From: Myxococcales bacterium
GTDB taxonomy: Bacteria > Myxococcota > Bradymonadia > REDH01
DNA: 9,313 nt
Reading direction: 5' to 3'
NCBI GenBank assembly: GCA_018970625.1
Contig: JAGWVZ010000106.1
Span: 1 to 9,313, forward strand
Shown here: piece by piece, positions 1 through 7,311 of the stretch
Layout: every line of letters begins with the position of its first letter
How positions within the stretch are numbered: position 1 is the stretch's first letter
Position numbers and translations under genes: made by a program
The notes under the pieces: model-generated
Seen by the model: only the letters and a program-made list of their open reading frames with translations
Told to the model about the DNA's origin: nothing
The model's database searches: none

Positions 1-1627
1 CACCGATCTTTGCGTGAACCTGCGCGTTCTTGCAAAGTGCAGCCGGCGACGTGTCTGAAATGCCATGCTCCTTCGCCCAGGCTGCAACGGACTCAAAGTC
101 AGGAACAATCAGCGCGATGTTATAGAGCTTATTGTCGCCGTGAACAAACGCCGACGTAATGTAGCCCGAGAGCTTGAGGTCGTCCTCGAGCACGGTCGGC
201 ACGACATACTTACCGTTCTCAAGCTTGTACTGCTCCTTGAAGCGACCGGTAATCTGAATAAAACCGTCGCGGGTAACCCGACCCATATCGCCGGTACGGA
301 AGGCGCGCTTGCCATCCAGCGTAAAAATGACCTCGTCGGTCGCCGCCGGGTTATTGTGGTAGCCCTGCATGACGTTGGGACCGACTACCACAATCTCGCC
401 ATCGGTATCGGGCGGCAGAATGCGCTGCTCCTCGTCACAGATATAGATCGACACCTGCGGAATCGGCTTGCCAATCGTGCCCAGACGACGGCCGGCTGGC
501 GTGTTCGCCGTGGCAATGGGCGATGTCTCCGTCAGACCATACCCCTCGAACACCAGGATACCGATGTCATCAATGAAGGTACCCACTTCCTTCGAAAGCG
601 CAGCGCCACCCGAGAACGCGTAGCGCAGATTGCCACCAAAGCGTGCCTTGACCTTCGAGAAGACCAGCTTGTCGAAGAGGTTGTACTGCCAGTTCACAAA
701 TCCGGACTGCTGACCCTTGTCGGCCAGCTCACGCTTCTTCTTCGCGACCGCGAGCCCCTTGTGGAACATGAACTTCTTGACCGGCGACTCGGCTGCCATG
801 CGCTTCTGCAGGCCGTCGTAGATGCGGTTGAAAATACGGGGGACCGCGAAAAGAATCGTCGGCCGCACCTCACCAAAATTGTCGAGCAGCGTGTTCACGC
901 TCTCGGCAATCCCGATTCCCGAACCCATCGCCAGCAGCACATGCAGCTCTACGGTCTGTCCGAACGAGTGTGCCCACGGAAGGAACGAGCACGAGGTGTC
1001 GGTGTCGGAGATCGGGAAAATTTCCTGCACGGCGTTGATGTTCGAGCAGAAATTACCGTGGCTCAGAATGACGCCCTTCGGGTTGCCGGTCGTTCCTGAC
1101 GTGTAAATCAGACCTGCGACCTCTTCGGCCGGTGGGTGAACCGACGGGACCGGGTTCTTGCGTCCTTCGGCAAGCAGCTTCTCGTACGCATACTCTTTAT
1201 CGGGCGACGTATAAAAACATACGACCGACTTGAGATTGCCCACCGTGCCCACGAAATCCACCACCTGATTGTAGATTTCCTGCGTCGCCACAAGCGCCAC
1301 GACTGCACCGGAATCCTTGATGATGAACTCCCACTCCTTCTTCAGCTGCGCCTCGTACATGGGCACATAATGCGCGCCGAGCCCATAGGTCGCATAGGCA
1401 CCCACCGCCCATTCCACGCTGTTGTTCGCAATACAGGCAACCTTATCCCCACGCTGAACACCCAGCGATGCGAGCGCAGAGCGGAACGCGTCCACACGAC
1501 CGGCAAACTCGCGATAGGTGATCCACTCGTAGGCACCGTTCTTCTTGGTTCCAAAAAGACGGTTGTCAGCGTAGCGGGCGCAGGACTTCTCCTGCATTTC
1601 AACCAGCGAGACGAACTTCTCTGCCAT
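1..1627 (-). CDS. Long-chain acyl-CoA synthetase (AMP-forming), C-terminus cut off by window edge
   Basis: This enzyme should activate long-chain fatty acids to acyl-CoA in two steps through an acyl-AMP intermediate, feeding beta-oxidation or lipid synthesis in the cytoplasm or at the inner membrane. The reverse strand is open for 542 codons from ATG at 1627 to the window edge. The adenylate-forming signatures appear in order: the P-loop motif YTSGTTGNPKG (residues 175-185), GYGLTETSP (362-370), RTGD (444-447) and the fatty-acyl signature GRFKEQYKLENGKYV (461-475). The last motif has the form seen in eukaryotic LACS and FadD15-like bacterial enzymes rather than E. coli FadD. Family members are about 600 residues, so roughly the last 50-60 are missing here. 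The start is supported by CGGAG at 1634-1638 with 6 nt spacing. No signal peptide is visible. The gene is separated from its upstream neighbour by 308 bp and probably has its own promoter. The exact chain-length preference cannot be read from the sequence. Confidence 0.95.
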   Translation of the reverse strand, partial: MAEKFVSLVEMQEKSCARYADNRLFGTKKNGAYEWITYREFAGRVDAFRSALASLGVQRGDKVACIANNSVEWAVGAYATYGLGAHYVPMYEAQLKKEWEFIIKDSGAVVALVATQEIYNQVVDFVGTVGNLKSVVCFYTSPDKEYAYEKLLAEGRKNPVPSVHPPAEEVAGLIYTSGTTGNPKGVILSHGNFCSNINAVQEIFPISDTDTSCSFLPWAHSFGQTVELHVLLAMGSGIGIAESVNTLLDNFGEVRPTILFAVPRIFNRIYDGLQKRMAAESPVKKFMFHKGLAVAKKKRELADKGQQSGFVNWQYNLFDKLVFSKVKARFGGNLRYAFSGGAALSKEVGTFIDDIGILVFEGYGLTETSPIATANTPAGRRLGTIGKPIPQVSIYICDEEQRILPPDTDGEIVVVGPNVMQGYHNNPAATDEVIFTLDGKRAFRTGDMGRVTRDGFIQITGRFKEQYKLENGKYVVPTVLEDDLKLSGYITSAFVHGDNKLYNIALIVPDFESVAAWAKEHGISDTSPAALCKNAQVHAKIG

Positions 1628-1935
1628 GCGGTGCTCCGAGACAAGGCGGGGTAAAGGCAATGCGGATTTCGACACGACCCGTAAGGCGGTCGAATTCAGG
1701 CAAAAGGCAACGCAGCGCATGTACGGACGTAACCTGACCTTGTCAACGCTACCCGCCGCCGGACGTTTCCCGGGATACTCAGGCTGATTTCACGCGCCTT
1801 TCTGGTCCTCACCAGACAGGACGCGTAGCCACACCCAGGCGTTTCCAGAAGCCCCCTGACCATACTGCCGGAGGCCCGCCGATGCTCCAGCCCGGCGCCC
1901 ATCGGAGCACGCCGGGACCGTGCCAGCTGCGGTTG
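1628..1935. other. Intergenic region with two small hairpins, no gene seen
   Basis: This 308-bp gap separates the HEAT-like gene from the acyl-CoA synthetase gene. Besides the promoter candidate it holds two perfect inverted repeats. One is CCCGGCG (1891-1897) with CGCCGGG (1910-1916), a 7-bp stem that begins 19 nt after the stop of the upstream gene. The other is TCTGGT (1801-1806) with ACCAGA (1811-1816), a 6-bp stem with a 4-nt loop. Neither is followed by a T-run on either strand, so they are not canonical intrinsic terminators, although the first is well placed to form the 3' end of the upstream mRNA. Short open frames here show no recognisable protein features. Confidence 0.4.
1718..1746 (-). 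promoter_or_regulatory. Candidate sigma70-type promoter of the acyl-CoA synthetase gene
   Basis: On the minus strand there is a perfect TTGACA -35 box (1746-1741), a 17-nt spacer, and a weak -10 box TACATG (1723-1718, 3 of 6 matches to TATAAT). Transcription would start near 1711 and leave a leader of about 84 nt before the ATG at 1627. The perfect -35 box and ideal spacing favour it. The poor -10 box keeps it tentative. Confidence 0.45.
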
Positions 1936-2592
1936 TTACTCCCCGGTCGAACCCGCGGATGACACTCCATTCGCCAGCGCGTCATCCATCTCTGCAGCGA
2001 CCACCCGATGTGTCTCGGTGGCACGAGCGGCACGCAGGGCAGCGGTAGCGGCGGCCGTTCCCAGCGAATCCAGTGCGTGGACCACGCTCAGTCGAATCTG
2101 AACATTGCCGTCCTGCAGCAGGGGTACCAGCGTCGCAAGCTCAGCTTCCCCCCACGCGCGCGCCAGAAGCTCGATCGCCATGTGACGACGCATCTCATTC
2201 TCCGGAGTCGACGCAGCCAGCTGCGTCATCAGAAAATCGCGCAGCTCAGGAGTCGGCCAGTAAGCGAGCGCCAGCAACGCACGATCCTGAATGAACACAG
2301 GTTGCTCGGCCCCCCGCACTATCGCCCACAGAACGGGGCGTGCATCCCCCAGCTGCGCCTCGAAATCGGCGGCAGAGGAGATCCCGTGAAAAGGACTCAG
2401 CAACAGGCGAGCCGTTTCAAGCCGCTCGGGCGTCACATCCGCAGCTGGCAGCTCCACCGGCTCGGCACCCGGCACTGTCTCACCACCACTCACCTGCGCA
2501 TGCGCGACGCCTGCACCGAGCGCCATGCACAGGAGCAAAGAAAACTGCGACACCTGGCGTGTGCGATTCTGGCTGGTCATGAAATCAAACAT
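1936..2592 (-). CDS. Secreted HEAT-repeat-like protein
   Basis: This is a predicted exported protein of 218 residues. It has a Sec signal peptide: a basic N-region (residues 10-12), a hydrophobic core (about 17-31), and a likely signal peptidase I site after A-H-A at residue 32. A short acidic/proline linker follows. Residues about 85-205 are a run of amphipathic helices rich in Ala and Leu, including the segments around 101-123, 131-160 and 163-190. This pattern matches HEAT or PBS-lyase-like repeats, which usually act as protein-binding scaffolds. No catalytic motif is visible. The chosen start at 2592 has GGGAGA 6 nt upstream; an in-frame ATG further upstream (2685) would overlap the preceding gene and bury the signal peptide, so it is not preferred. 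The gene starts 73 bp after the metalloprotease stop and may be read with it. Its partner is unknown, and the HEAT assignment is by pattern only. Confidence 0.8.
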   Translation of the reverse strand: MFDFMTSQNRTRQVSQFSLLLCMALGAGVAHAQVSGGETVPGAEPVELPAADVTPERLETARLLLSPFHGISSAADFEAQLGDARPVLWAIVRGAEQPVFIQDRALLALAYWPTPELRDFLMTQLAASTPENEMRRHMAIELLARAWGEAELATLVPLLQDGNVQIRLSVVHALDSLGTAAATAALRAARATETHRVVAAEMDDALANGVSSAGSTGE

Positions 2593-2598
2593 GAACAC

Positions 2599-2604
2599 TC
2601 TCCC
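2599..2604 (-). promoter_or_regulatory. Ribosome binding site deciding the start of the HEAT-like gene
   Basis: GGGAGA on the minus strand lies 6 nt before the ATG at 2592. It favours this start over the in-frame ATG at 2685 and places the signal peptide right at the N-terminus. Another ATG lies four codons further in (2580). Confidence 0.6.
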
Positions 2605-2665
2605 GGCAAACCGGTGGCTGACACCGGATTCATTCGTCTGAACTAGGTCGACCCAACGCACCGCA

Positions 2666-4303
2666 TTATTCGGAAGCATCGGCACGAGACACCGGCTTGG
2701 TCAACGGATTGGCTCGCGCAATCAGGATCTGTCCGTCGCTCACTTCCAGGAAGCTACGGAACAGGGCAGTGGGAAACATCAGGTTGGTGGCGTCAGGGCA
2801 ATTCTGCAGACTGGTGTTGCGAATGTCGCACACCGGGGTGTCGTCGAGCTGGTCGGTACCACCGCCCTGCGATTCCGTCGTGTGAAACAACCCAATGAAG
2901 TGACCAAACTCATGGGCGAGCACCTGACCCACGAGGGTGGGGCCACCGGCGCCACGCAAATTGTCGGCCGAAAAGACCAGCCCTGTACCCGGGCTACCGT
3001 GCACACCGGCAGCGCCCGGTATTCCGGCTGACACTCCCAGTACGCCGCCCATCTCACCTGCAAAGCCCTGAATAAAGAACACGTTGGTGCTGAGCAGATC
3101 GCCCCGGGTCGTACCCGGCTGACGGCTCAACTGCACCAGATCAAACACGGCGTCCTGCTCTCGAATCACCGTAAACTGGTCCGAGACATCACCGGTGACG
3201 TCGTAATACTGCACATCGCCCAGTCGAATTCCGCCCTGCCGCCATACGTTATCAAACTCTGCCAGCATGGCCTGAAACGAGTCGCTGTCTTCGGCGTTGT
3301 CCGCGTTCAGACCCGGGACGCCTACAAAATAGAAGTTCACATCGACCACCAGATCATCGCCATCCGGATCGAGTGCCTCTTCCTCCTGCATCACAATCCA
3401 GCAAATCTGAGAGGTCGAAGGTCCTTCGTAGCCGAACGAGACCGTGTACTCGCCCGGCATCACAAAGTCTTCGTAGGCCGGCCCGCCGGGGAACATCACC
3501 GGAGCCACCGTGCCAAACGTGACCGGGCTAAAGTAATAGGCGGCATAATCAAACAGGTCGATCGTCGTTCCATCGGGCGCTGTGAACGACTCGGGATACA
3601 CGATGTCGTTGCGATCCCAGGCCACCATCATGAAGCTCGTGGTGCCCTCATCAATCGTGAACCGAACCTCATGGCGATCCAGCAACGCGAAGTTGCCAAC
3701 GGGAGCGCGCACGGCATCGGCAGCGATAAACTCCGACTCACACCGCGGATTGAGCGCGTCGCCGGCATAAGCGGGGAAGCAGAAGGAACCCCCTCCCTGC
3801 CCCACACATTCATAGCCTTCCCGGCAATCGCCGTCCTGCTCGCACAGCTCTACACACAGGTTGCCGTTGAACTCGCCGCGAAGGCAGGCACGACCAGCTC
3901 CCGCGCAATCACGTCGTGATTCGCAGTCAAAGAACGTGCAATAACCGCCGGGGAACCCGTCATCCGGGCTCAGGCACCGACCACTCGTACACTGCGCGTC
4001 AACGGTGCAGGCCTCACCATCATCCAGATCGCCGGGCAGCGGCTCACCGGCGTCTGCCACCGCATCACTCCCCGGATCACTGCTGCCATCCACCGGGATG
4101 GACGCTGAACCATCGGCCACGTCGTTCGTCACGCCCGTATCGGTCGGCGTGGTCTGCGTCGCGTTGCGTTCGTCGGAGCCACAGCCAGCCAGCGACACGA
4201 CAGCGCACACCGCGAGCATCGCGCCCATTGTGCGTCGCGAAGCCGCAAGCGAGGTGGCGTGCACAGGCATTTCATGAGGCGCGAGGCGCCGAAGGTCAGA
4301 CAT
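2666..4303 (-). CDS. Lipoprotein metzincin-type metalloprotease, pappalysin/M43-like, one 12-Cys module
   Basis: This is a predicted surface lipoprotein of 545 residues that should hydrolyse peptide bonds using zinc. A signal segment ends in the lipobox LAGC with Cys41, and residue +2 is Gly. An Asp/Ser/Thr-rich linker spans 42-95. A Cys-rich module (96-178) has twelve Cys at 99, 105, 110, 122, 127, 133, 140, 150, 154, 160, 166 and 175. A middle domain of unrecognised family spans about 185-310. The catalytic part (about 318-545) carries the zinc motif HEFGHFIGLFH (464-474), followed by DTP (488-490), a Cys pair (492, 502) and NLM with a likely Met-turn methionine at 509. That order fits the M43 pappalysin/cytophagalysin family of metzincins; the M43 label is inferred. 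The gene begins 3 bp after the stop of its paralogue, so co-transcription is nearly certain. The start is uncertain: ATG at 4303 gives a long N-region, while internal ATGs at residues 12 and 26 would give a more typical lipoprotein signal. Confidence 0.88.
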   Translation of the reverse strand: MSDLRRLAPHEMPVHATSLAASRRTMGAMLAVCAVVSLAGCGSDERNATQTTPTDTGVTNDVADGSASIPVDGSSDPGSDAVADAGEPLPGDLDDGEACTVDAQCTSGRCLSPDDGFPGGYCTFFDCESRRDCAGAGRACLRGEFNGNLCVELCEQDGDCREGYECVGQGGGSFCFPAYAGDALNPRCESEFIAADAVRAPVGNFALLDRHEVRFTIDEGTTSFMMVAWDRNDIVYPESFTAPDGTTIDLFDYAAYYFSPVTFGTVAPVMFPGGPAYEDFVMPGEYTVSFGYEGPSTSQICWIVMQEEEALDPDGDDLVVDVNFYFVGVPGLNADNAEDSDSFQAMLAEFDNVWRQGGIRLGDVQYYDVTGDVSDQFTVIREQDAVFDLVQLSRQPGTTRGDLLSTNVFFIQGFAGEMGGVLGVSAGIPGAAGVHGSPGTGLVFSADNLRGAGGPTLVGQVLAHEFGHFIGLFHTTESQGGGTDQLDDTPVCDIRNTSLQNCPDATNLMFPTALFRSFLEVSDGQILIARANPLTKPVSRADASE

Positions 4304-4306
4304 CGA

Positions 4307-6109
4307 TCAGTCCCGGGAAAGCGGGTTGGCGCGAATGATGGTTGCCTGTTCAGCAGACAACAGCGTGTGATCAGAGCCGGCAAAGGGGAACATTAGATTA
4401 CGCCAGTCCGGGCAGCTCTCTGGATCGGTGCGAATCAGGGGACCACATGACGGTGTATCGGTCAGCGGGTCGGTCGAGTCCGAATAGAACTCACTCGTGT
4501 GAAACAGGCCCAGAAAATGGCCCACCTCGTGCGCAAAGACAACCGCCGTCAGCTCCAGATCTTCGTCACTACGATCCAGATACTCGGACGTGAACGCCAC
4601 CGCAGACGCGATGGTGCCGTGCATGCCGGCGAGACCCGGCAGGCCCGAAGAGATGCCGATCACACCCGCCGCATCACGAAAACTGAAGCCCTGCGTAAAA
4701 AATACGTTCAACGACAACGCATCCGACACTTCGGGCCCTGGCGATACCGTTCGAATAGCCAGGTCTTCCACGTCTTCACCATCGCGAATGATTGCGTATC
4801 GGTCGGCCACGTCATCGGGCACATCAAAGTAACGTACCACTCCAACCTGCACCCCGGACGGGGACAGGACGTCATCTACAATGCCGAGCAGACGGACAAA
4901 GTTCGCATCGTCTGGCGCAGTGGCGGCTGTGACGCCCGGAACCCCCACCAGATAAATATTGAAGTCTATGCGAGCGCCCGCCGTCTCTTCCTCGACCAGA
5001 TACCAGCACAGATTCTGGGATCGTGTGTTGATGCGCAGGGTGTGCAGCCCCGGCGCCACATCCGCCGCAAACGCGGGCGTACCTGGCATCAGGATCGCGC
5101 CTGCACTGCCGAACAGCAACGACGTAAAGTTCAGGTACACGCCCTCCGAAGTGCCAAAATCAATCGCCCGCGTCGGGGTCGACAGCGACCTGCCCTCGAT
5201 CGACAGACCATCGCGGCTAAAGTAACCCACCATCCACGACCTGGCGCGCTCGCTCACGGTAAACGATATCGCCACATCGCGCTCGGCCGGCACGATGCAC
5301 GTCAACGGAATCGGACTTCCCGCCGGCTCGGGCGCCGGAACATCGGGATCGACCGGGTTCGCCACGGTGGGCGCACAACGGTTCAGACCGCGCGCATACG
5401 GCTGACACGCATACCCACCGCGACAGTCAGCATCCGTGTCACAATCCACCACGCAGAAGGTCTGCGCGGGAGTCAGCCAGCAACGACTCTGTACGTCGGC
5501 CGAGCCAGCGCAGTCGTTCACCGACTCACAGTTCAGGCTGGTGCAATAACCACCCGGCCAGTCCGGGTCTTCGAGGCAGGTGCCGCCTTCGCAGTCGCTA
5601 TCCTGCCGACACGGTTCGCCGTCCAGCGCGGGCTCGGGCTCAGGCGGAGGTGGCCACAGGCAAACGCTCTGCGACGATATCACCGAACCACGACACTCAT
5701 AACCGTCCCGGCAATCGGCAGCGGTCGAGCAGGGCGGCGCGCAAAGATTGCGACCGTTTGTTCCCACCGCGCACACCCCCCGGCCGTCTTCGGGGCAATC
5801 CGCGTCCGTCACGCAGTCGAGAAACGTGCAGTAGCCGCGAGGGTTGTCGCTATCCAGCAGGCAGGTGCCGCTGAAACAGATCTCATCCCGCTGACACGGC
5901 TGGCCGTCAATCAGCCGCGCCGGACCCGCATCCACCTCCGGGATATCGCGCGCGTCCGGAACCGGCGGAAACCCCGTCAGCTCCTCAATGAACGCATCAT
6001 AGTCGAAAGGCTCCCGTGCAGGTTCCTCCTCGCCACAACCCCACACGACCAGCGCCGCCGCGACTACGCACGACAGCCTGAGCCCGATGAGAGTGTCTGT
6101 TGCCTTCAT
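4307..6109 (-). CDS. Lipoprotein metzincin-type metalloprotease, pappalysin/M43-like, two 12-Cys modules
   Basis: This 600-residue paralogue of the next gene downstream is a predicted zinc protease anchored by lipid. The signal ends at VVWGC with Cys25; Trp at -2 is unusual, and residue +2 is Gly. Two tandem Cys-rich modules follow (69-151 and 163-246), each with twelve Cys in matching positions and separated by a Pro/Glu linker. A middle domain (about 265-378) resembles that of the paralogue, including a shared Cys-Trp near its end (368-369). The catalytic domain has HEVGHFLGLFH (527-537), DTP (551-553), a Cys pair (555, 566) and NLM with Met573, then a Q-rich-helix ending in ANPL. The start at 6109 is chosen because it puts the signal peptide at the N-terminus and has a GCAGG-type site 7 nt upstream. 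A longer frame up to 6283 would add 58 residues without exported-protein character. The substrate is unknown. Confidence 0.88.
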   Translation of the reverse strand: MKATDTLIGLRLSCVVAAALVVWGCGEEEPAREPFDYDAFIEELTGFPPVPDARDIPEVDAGPARLIDGQPCQRDEICFSGTCLLDSDNPRGYCTFLDCVTDADCPEDGRGVCAVGTNGRNLCAPPCSTAADCRDGYECRGSVISSQSVCLWPPPPEPEPALDGEPCRQDSDCEGGTCLEDPDWPGGYCTSLNCESVNDCAGSADVQSRCWLTPAQTFCVVDCDTDADCRGGYACQPYARGLNRCAPTVANPVDPDVPAPEPAGSPIPLTCIVPAERDVAISFTVSERARSWMVGYFSRDGLSIEGRSLSTPTRAIDFGTSEGVYLNFTSLLFGSAGAILMPGTPAFAADVAPGLHTLRINTRSQNLCWYLVEEETAGARIDFNIYLVGVPGVTAATAPDDANFVRLLGIVDDVLSPSGVQVGVVRYFDVPDDVADRYAIIRDGEDVEDLAIRTVSPGPEVSDALSLNVFFTQGFSFRDAAGVIGISSGLPGLAGMHGTIASAVAFTSEYLDRSDEDLELTAVVFAHEVGHFLGLFHTSEFYSDSTDPLTDTPSCGPLIRTDPESCPDWRNLMFPFAGSDHTLLSAEQATIIRANPLSRD

Positions 6110-6156
6110 GACTGAACCTGCAAACTTTCGTGACGCTACGTGGGAGCAAATACAAG

Positions 6157-6177
6157 CTGCGCCGCTGCATAGCGCAG
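6157..6177. other. Small inverted repeat in the leader of the metalloprotease pair
   Basis: CTGCGC (6157-6162) and GCGCAG (6172-6177) form a perfect 6-bp stem with a 9-nt loop, about 48 nt upstream of the protease start at 6109. It lies within the 163-bp gap after the DUF547 gene. There is no T-run, so termination is not indicated. It may be a leader hairpin, an operator half-site pair, or chance in GC-rich DNA. No convincing -35/-10 pair was found in this gap. Confidence 0.2.
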
Positions 6178-6272
6178 ATTGCACCCCCGTTCCAGACGTC
6201 CGACGCACACGCGCACACGATTCCCGGTGCAGCCGACCCCCACCGTCGAGAGCAGCAACACCGACTCGCCGC

Positions 6273-7202
6273 TCAACGGCCATTCAACGCCCAATCATAC
6301 TCGGCGTACGTCAGCGTGAACGACGCGTCACGCACCTGCGCCGCCGCCACATCATCCAGCCGCGCCGCCACAAACTCCCGCACACCCGCCTCGCCACCAA
6401 AGTCTGCCGCGAACCAGTTGAACAGCGTCGAAACCTGAACCTGCCGGGCTTCCTCGTTCACCACCGTGGTCGCTCGCACATACACGCGCGTACGCTCTTC
6501 CAGCATCACCTCCAGCGTCGACGCCTGCCACGGCTCGGCCGCCAGGGCCGGACAACTCACGCTCGCGCAGTTCACTGCAAAATGGATTCGAGGTTCGCCA
6601 AGTGTCCGAATCCACTCGTTTTCCAGCGTGTTCAGCGTCATCGAAACGCCTCCCACCACGTGCGTTCGCGCGTCAAAGAAGCCCTCCTCCTGCAGCACCG
6701 ACTCCACCGGCCACAGCTGCAACACCGACTCCAACGTCAGCGCATTGTACGCGTTTATCAGCGCCGCCAGACGCGCAGGCCCGGCAAGATCATCCAGCGA
6801 CAGAGCCGCCACCTGCGACACGTACGCCTGCAGCCGAGCCCGAGCCTCTGCGTCAGCCAGCAACGCAGCGTAACGAAAACCACCATCCGACGTCACATGG
6901 GACCGCAAAATCGAGGCCCACCCCGCATCCGCCGTCGCATCAACCTGCGCGACCACGGCCGCCCCCGAAGCTTCCGCGACAGCCGATGCACCAGCTCCAA
7001 CGGATGCCTCGACCGCCACCGCTGGCTCCGTCGGTGCCGAGGCCACCACCGACTCGACGCTACCTCCGCCAGCAGTCGACCACGCAGGCTCGGCACGCAC
7101 GCACGCCGCAGCCCCTGTCAACGTCACCACCATCAACACGGACCATCGCACAACGCTCGACCAAACCATCTCACAACCTGCCGTTCTCAAAGGAGTTCTC
7201 AT
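6273..7202 (-). CDS. DUF547-domain lipoprotein or secreted protein
   Basis: The DUF547 family is found in many bacteria and plants, and its biochemical role is not established. The 309-residue product begins with a signal segment ending in TGAAAC at Cys34, a weak lipobox; signal peptidase I cleavage after V-R-A (residue 38) is an alternative. An Ala/Val/Glu-rich linker of about 50 residues follows. The DUF547 core spans about 92-309, with LINAYNALT (148-156), the hallmark HFAVNCASVSCPAL (207-220) containing two conserved Cys, STLFNWFAADF (258-268), and the typical C-terminal ending YDWALN. The core appears complete. Two starts are plausible: ATG at 7202 (GGAG 10 nt upstream) and ATG at 7169 (AGG 7 nt upstream), the second giving a shorter and more normal signal peptide. 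The gene is divergent from the HhH lipoprotein gene and 163 bp upstream of the protease pair, so it may head the same transcription unit. Confidence 0.9.
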   Translation of the reverse strand: MRTPLRTAGCEMVWSSVVRWSVLMVVTLTGAAACVRAEPAWSTAGGGSVESVVASAPTEPAVAVEASVGAGASAVAEASGAAVVAQVDATADAGWASILRSHVTSDGGFRYAALLADAEARARLQAYVSQVAALSLDDLAGPARLAALINAYNALTLESVLQLWPVESVLQEEGFFDARTHVVGGVSMTLNTLENEWIRTLGEPRIHFAVNCASVSCPALAAEPWQASTLEVMLEERTRVYVRATTVVNEEARQVQVSTLFNWFAADFGGEAGVREFVAARLDDVAAAQVRDASFTLTYAEYDWALNGR

Positions 7203-7311
7203 AGCAAATGCGCTCCGCTTGCCGATTTTCGGACATCATCGGCCGCCACACGACGACACACACTCTGAACACAATGCTTTACCGCTCGACCAGCATCTCG
7301 TGGAGTCTTTC
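7203..7311. promoter_or_regulatory. Divergent intergenic region between two lipoprotein genes
   Basis: This 109-bp region separates the DUF547 gene (minus) from the HhH lipoprotein gene (plus) and should contain promoters for both directions. That is inferred from layout only. No good sigma70 pair was found on either strand. A small hairpin is present (CCGA 7222-7225 with TCGG 7229-7232). Confidence 0.35.
7302..7305 (+). promoter_or_regulatory. Ribosome binding site deciding the start of the HhH lipoprotein gene
   Basis: GGAG lies 6 nt upstream of the ATG at 7312. It supports this start over an in-frame ATG at 7219, which would place 31 extra His/Asp-rich residues before the lipoprotein signal. 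Confidence 0.6.

Noticed and set aside
65..1099. Open frame of 344 codons on the plus strand opposite the acyl-CoA synthetase gene
   Set aside because: The minus strand is open for 542 codons and contains all adenylate-forming motifs; the plus frame is its shadow.
1696..1902. 68-codon open frame on the minus strand in the intergenic gap
   Set aside because: There is no ribosome binding site of note and no recognisable protein feature, and the frame runs across the promoter candidate and a hairpin.
4499..6115. Open frame of 538 codons on the plus strand opposite the two-module protease gene
   Set aside because: Long antisense frames are common in GC-rich DNA. The translation is Arg/His/Thr-rich with no domain, while the minus strand encodes a clear signal peptide, ordered Cys modules and a zinc motif.
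6110..6283. N-terminal extension of the two-module protease to ATG at 6283
   Set aside because: It would bury the lipoprotein signal 58 residues inside the protein and overlap the end of the DUF547 gene.
6087..7268. Open frame of 393 codons on the plus strand opposite the DUF547 gene
   Set aside because: It is extremely Arg/His/Pro-rich and has no recognisable motif. The opposite strand carries a complete DUF547 core.
7203..7311. Possible sigma70 promoters in the divergent gap
   Set aside because: The best -10-like hexamers (such as CACAAT on the plus strand) have no acceptable -35 partner at 16-18 nt.
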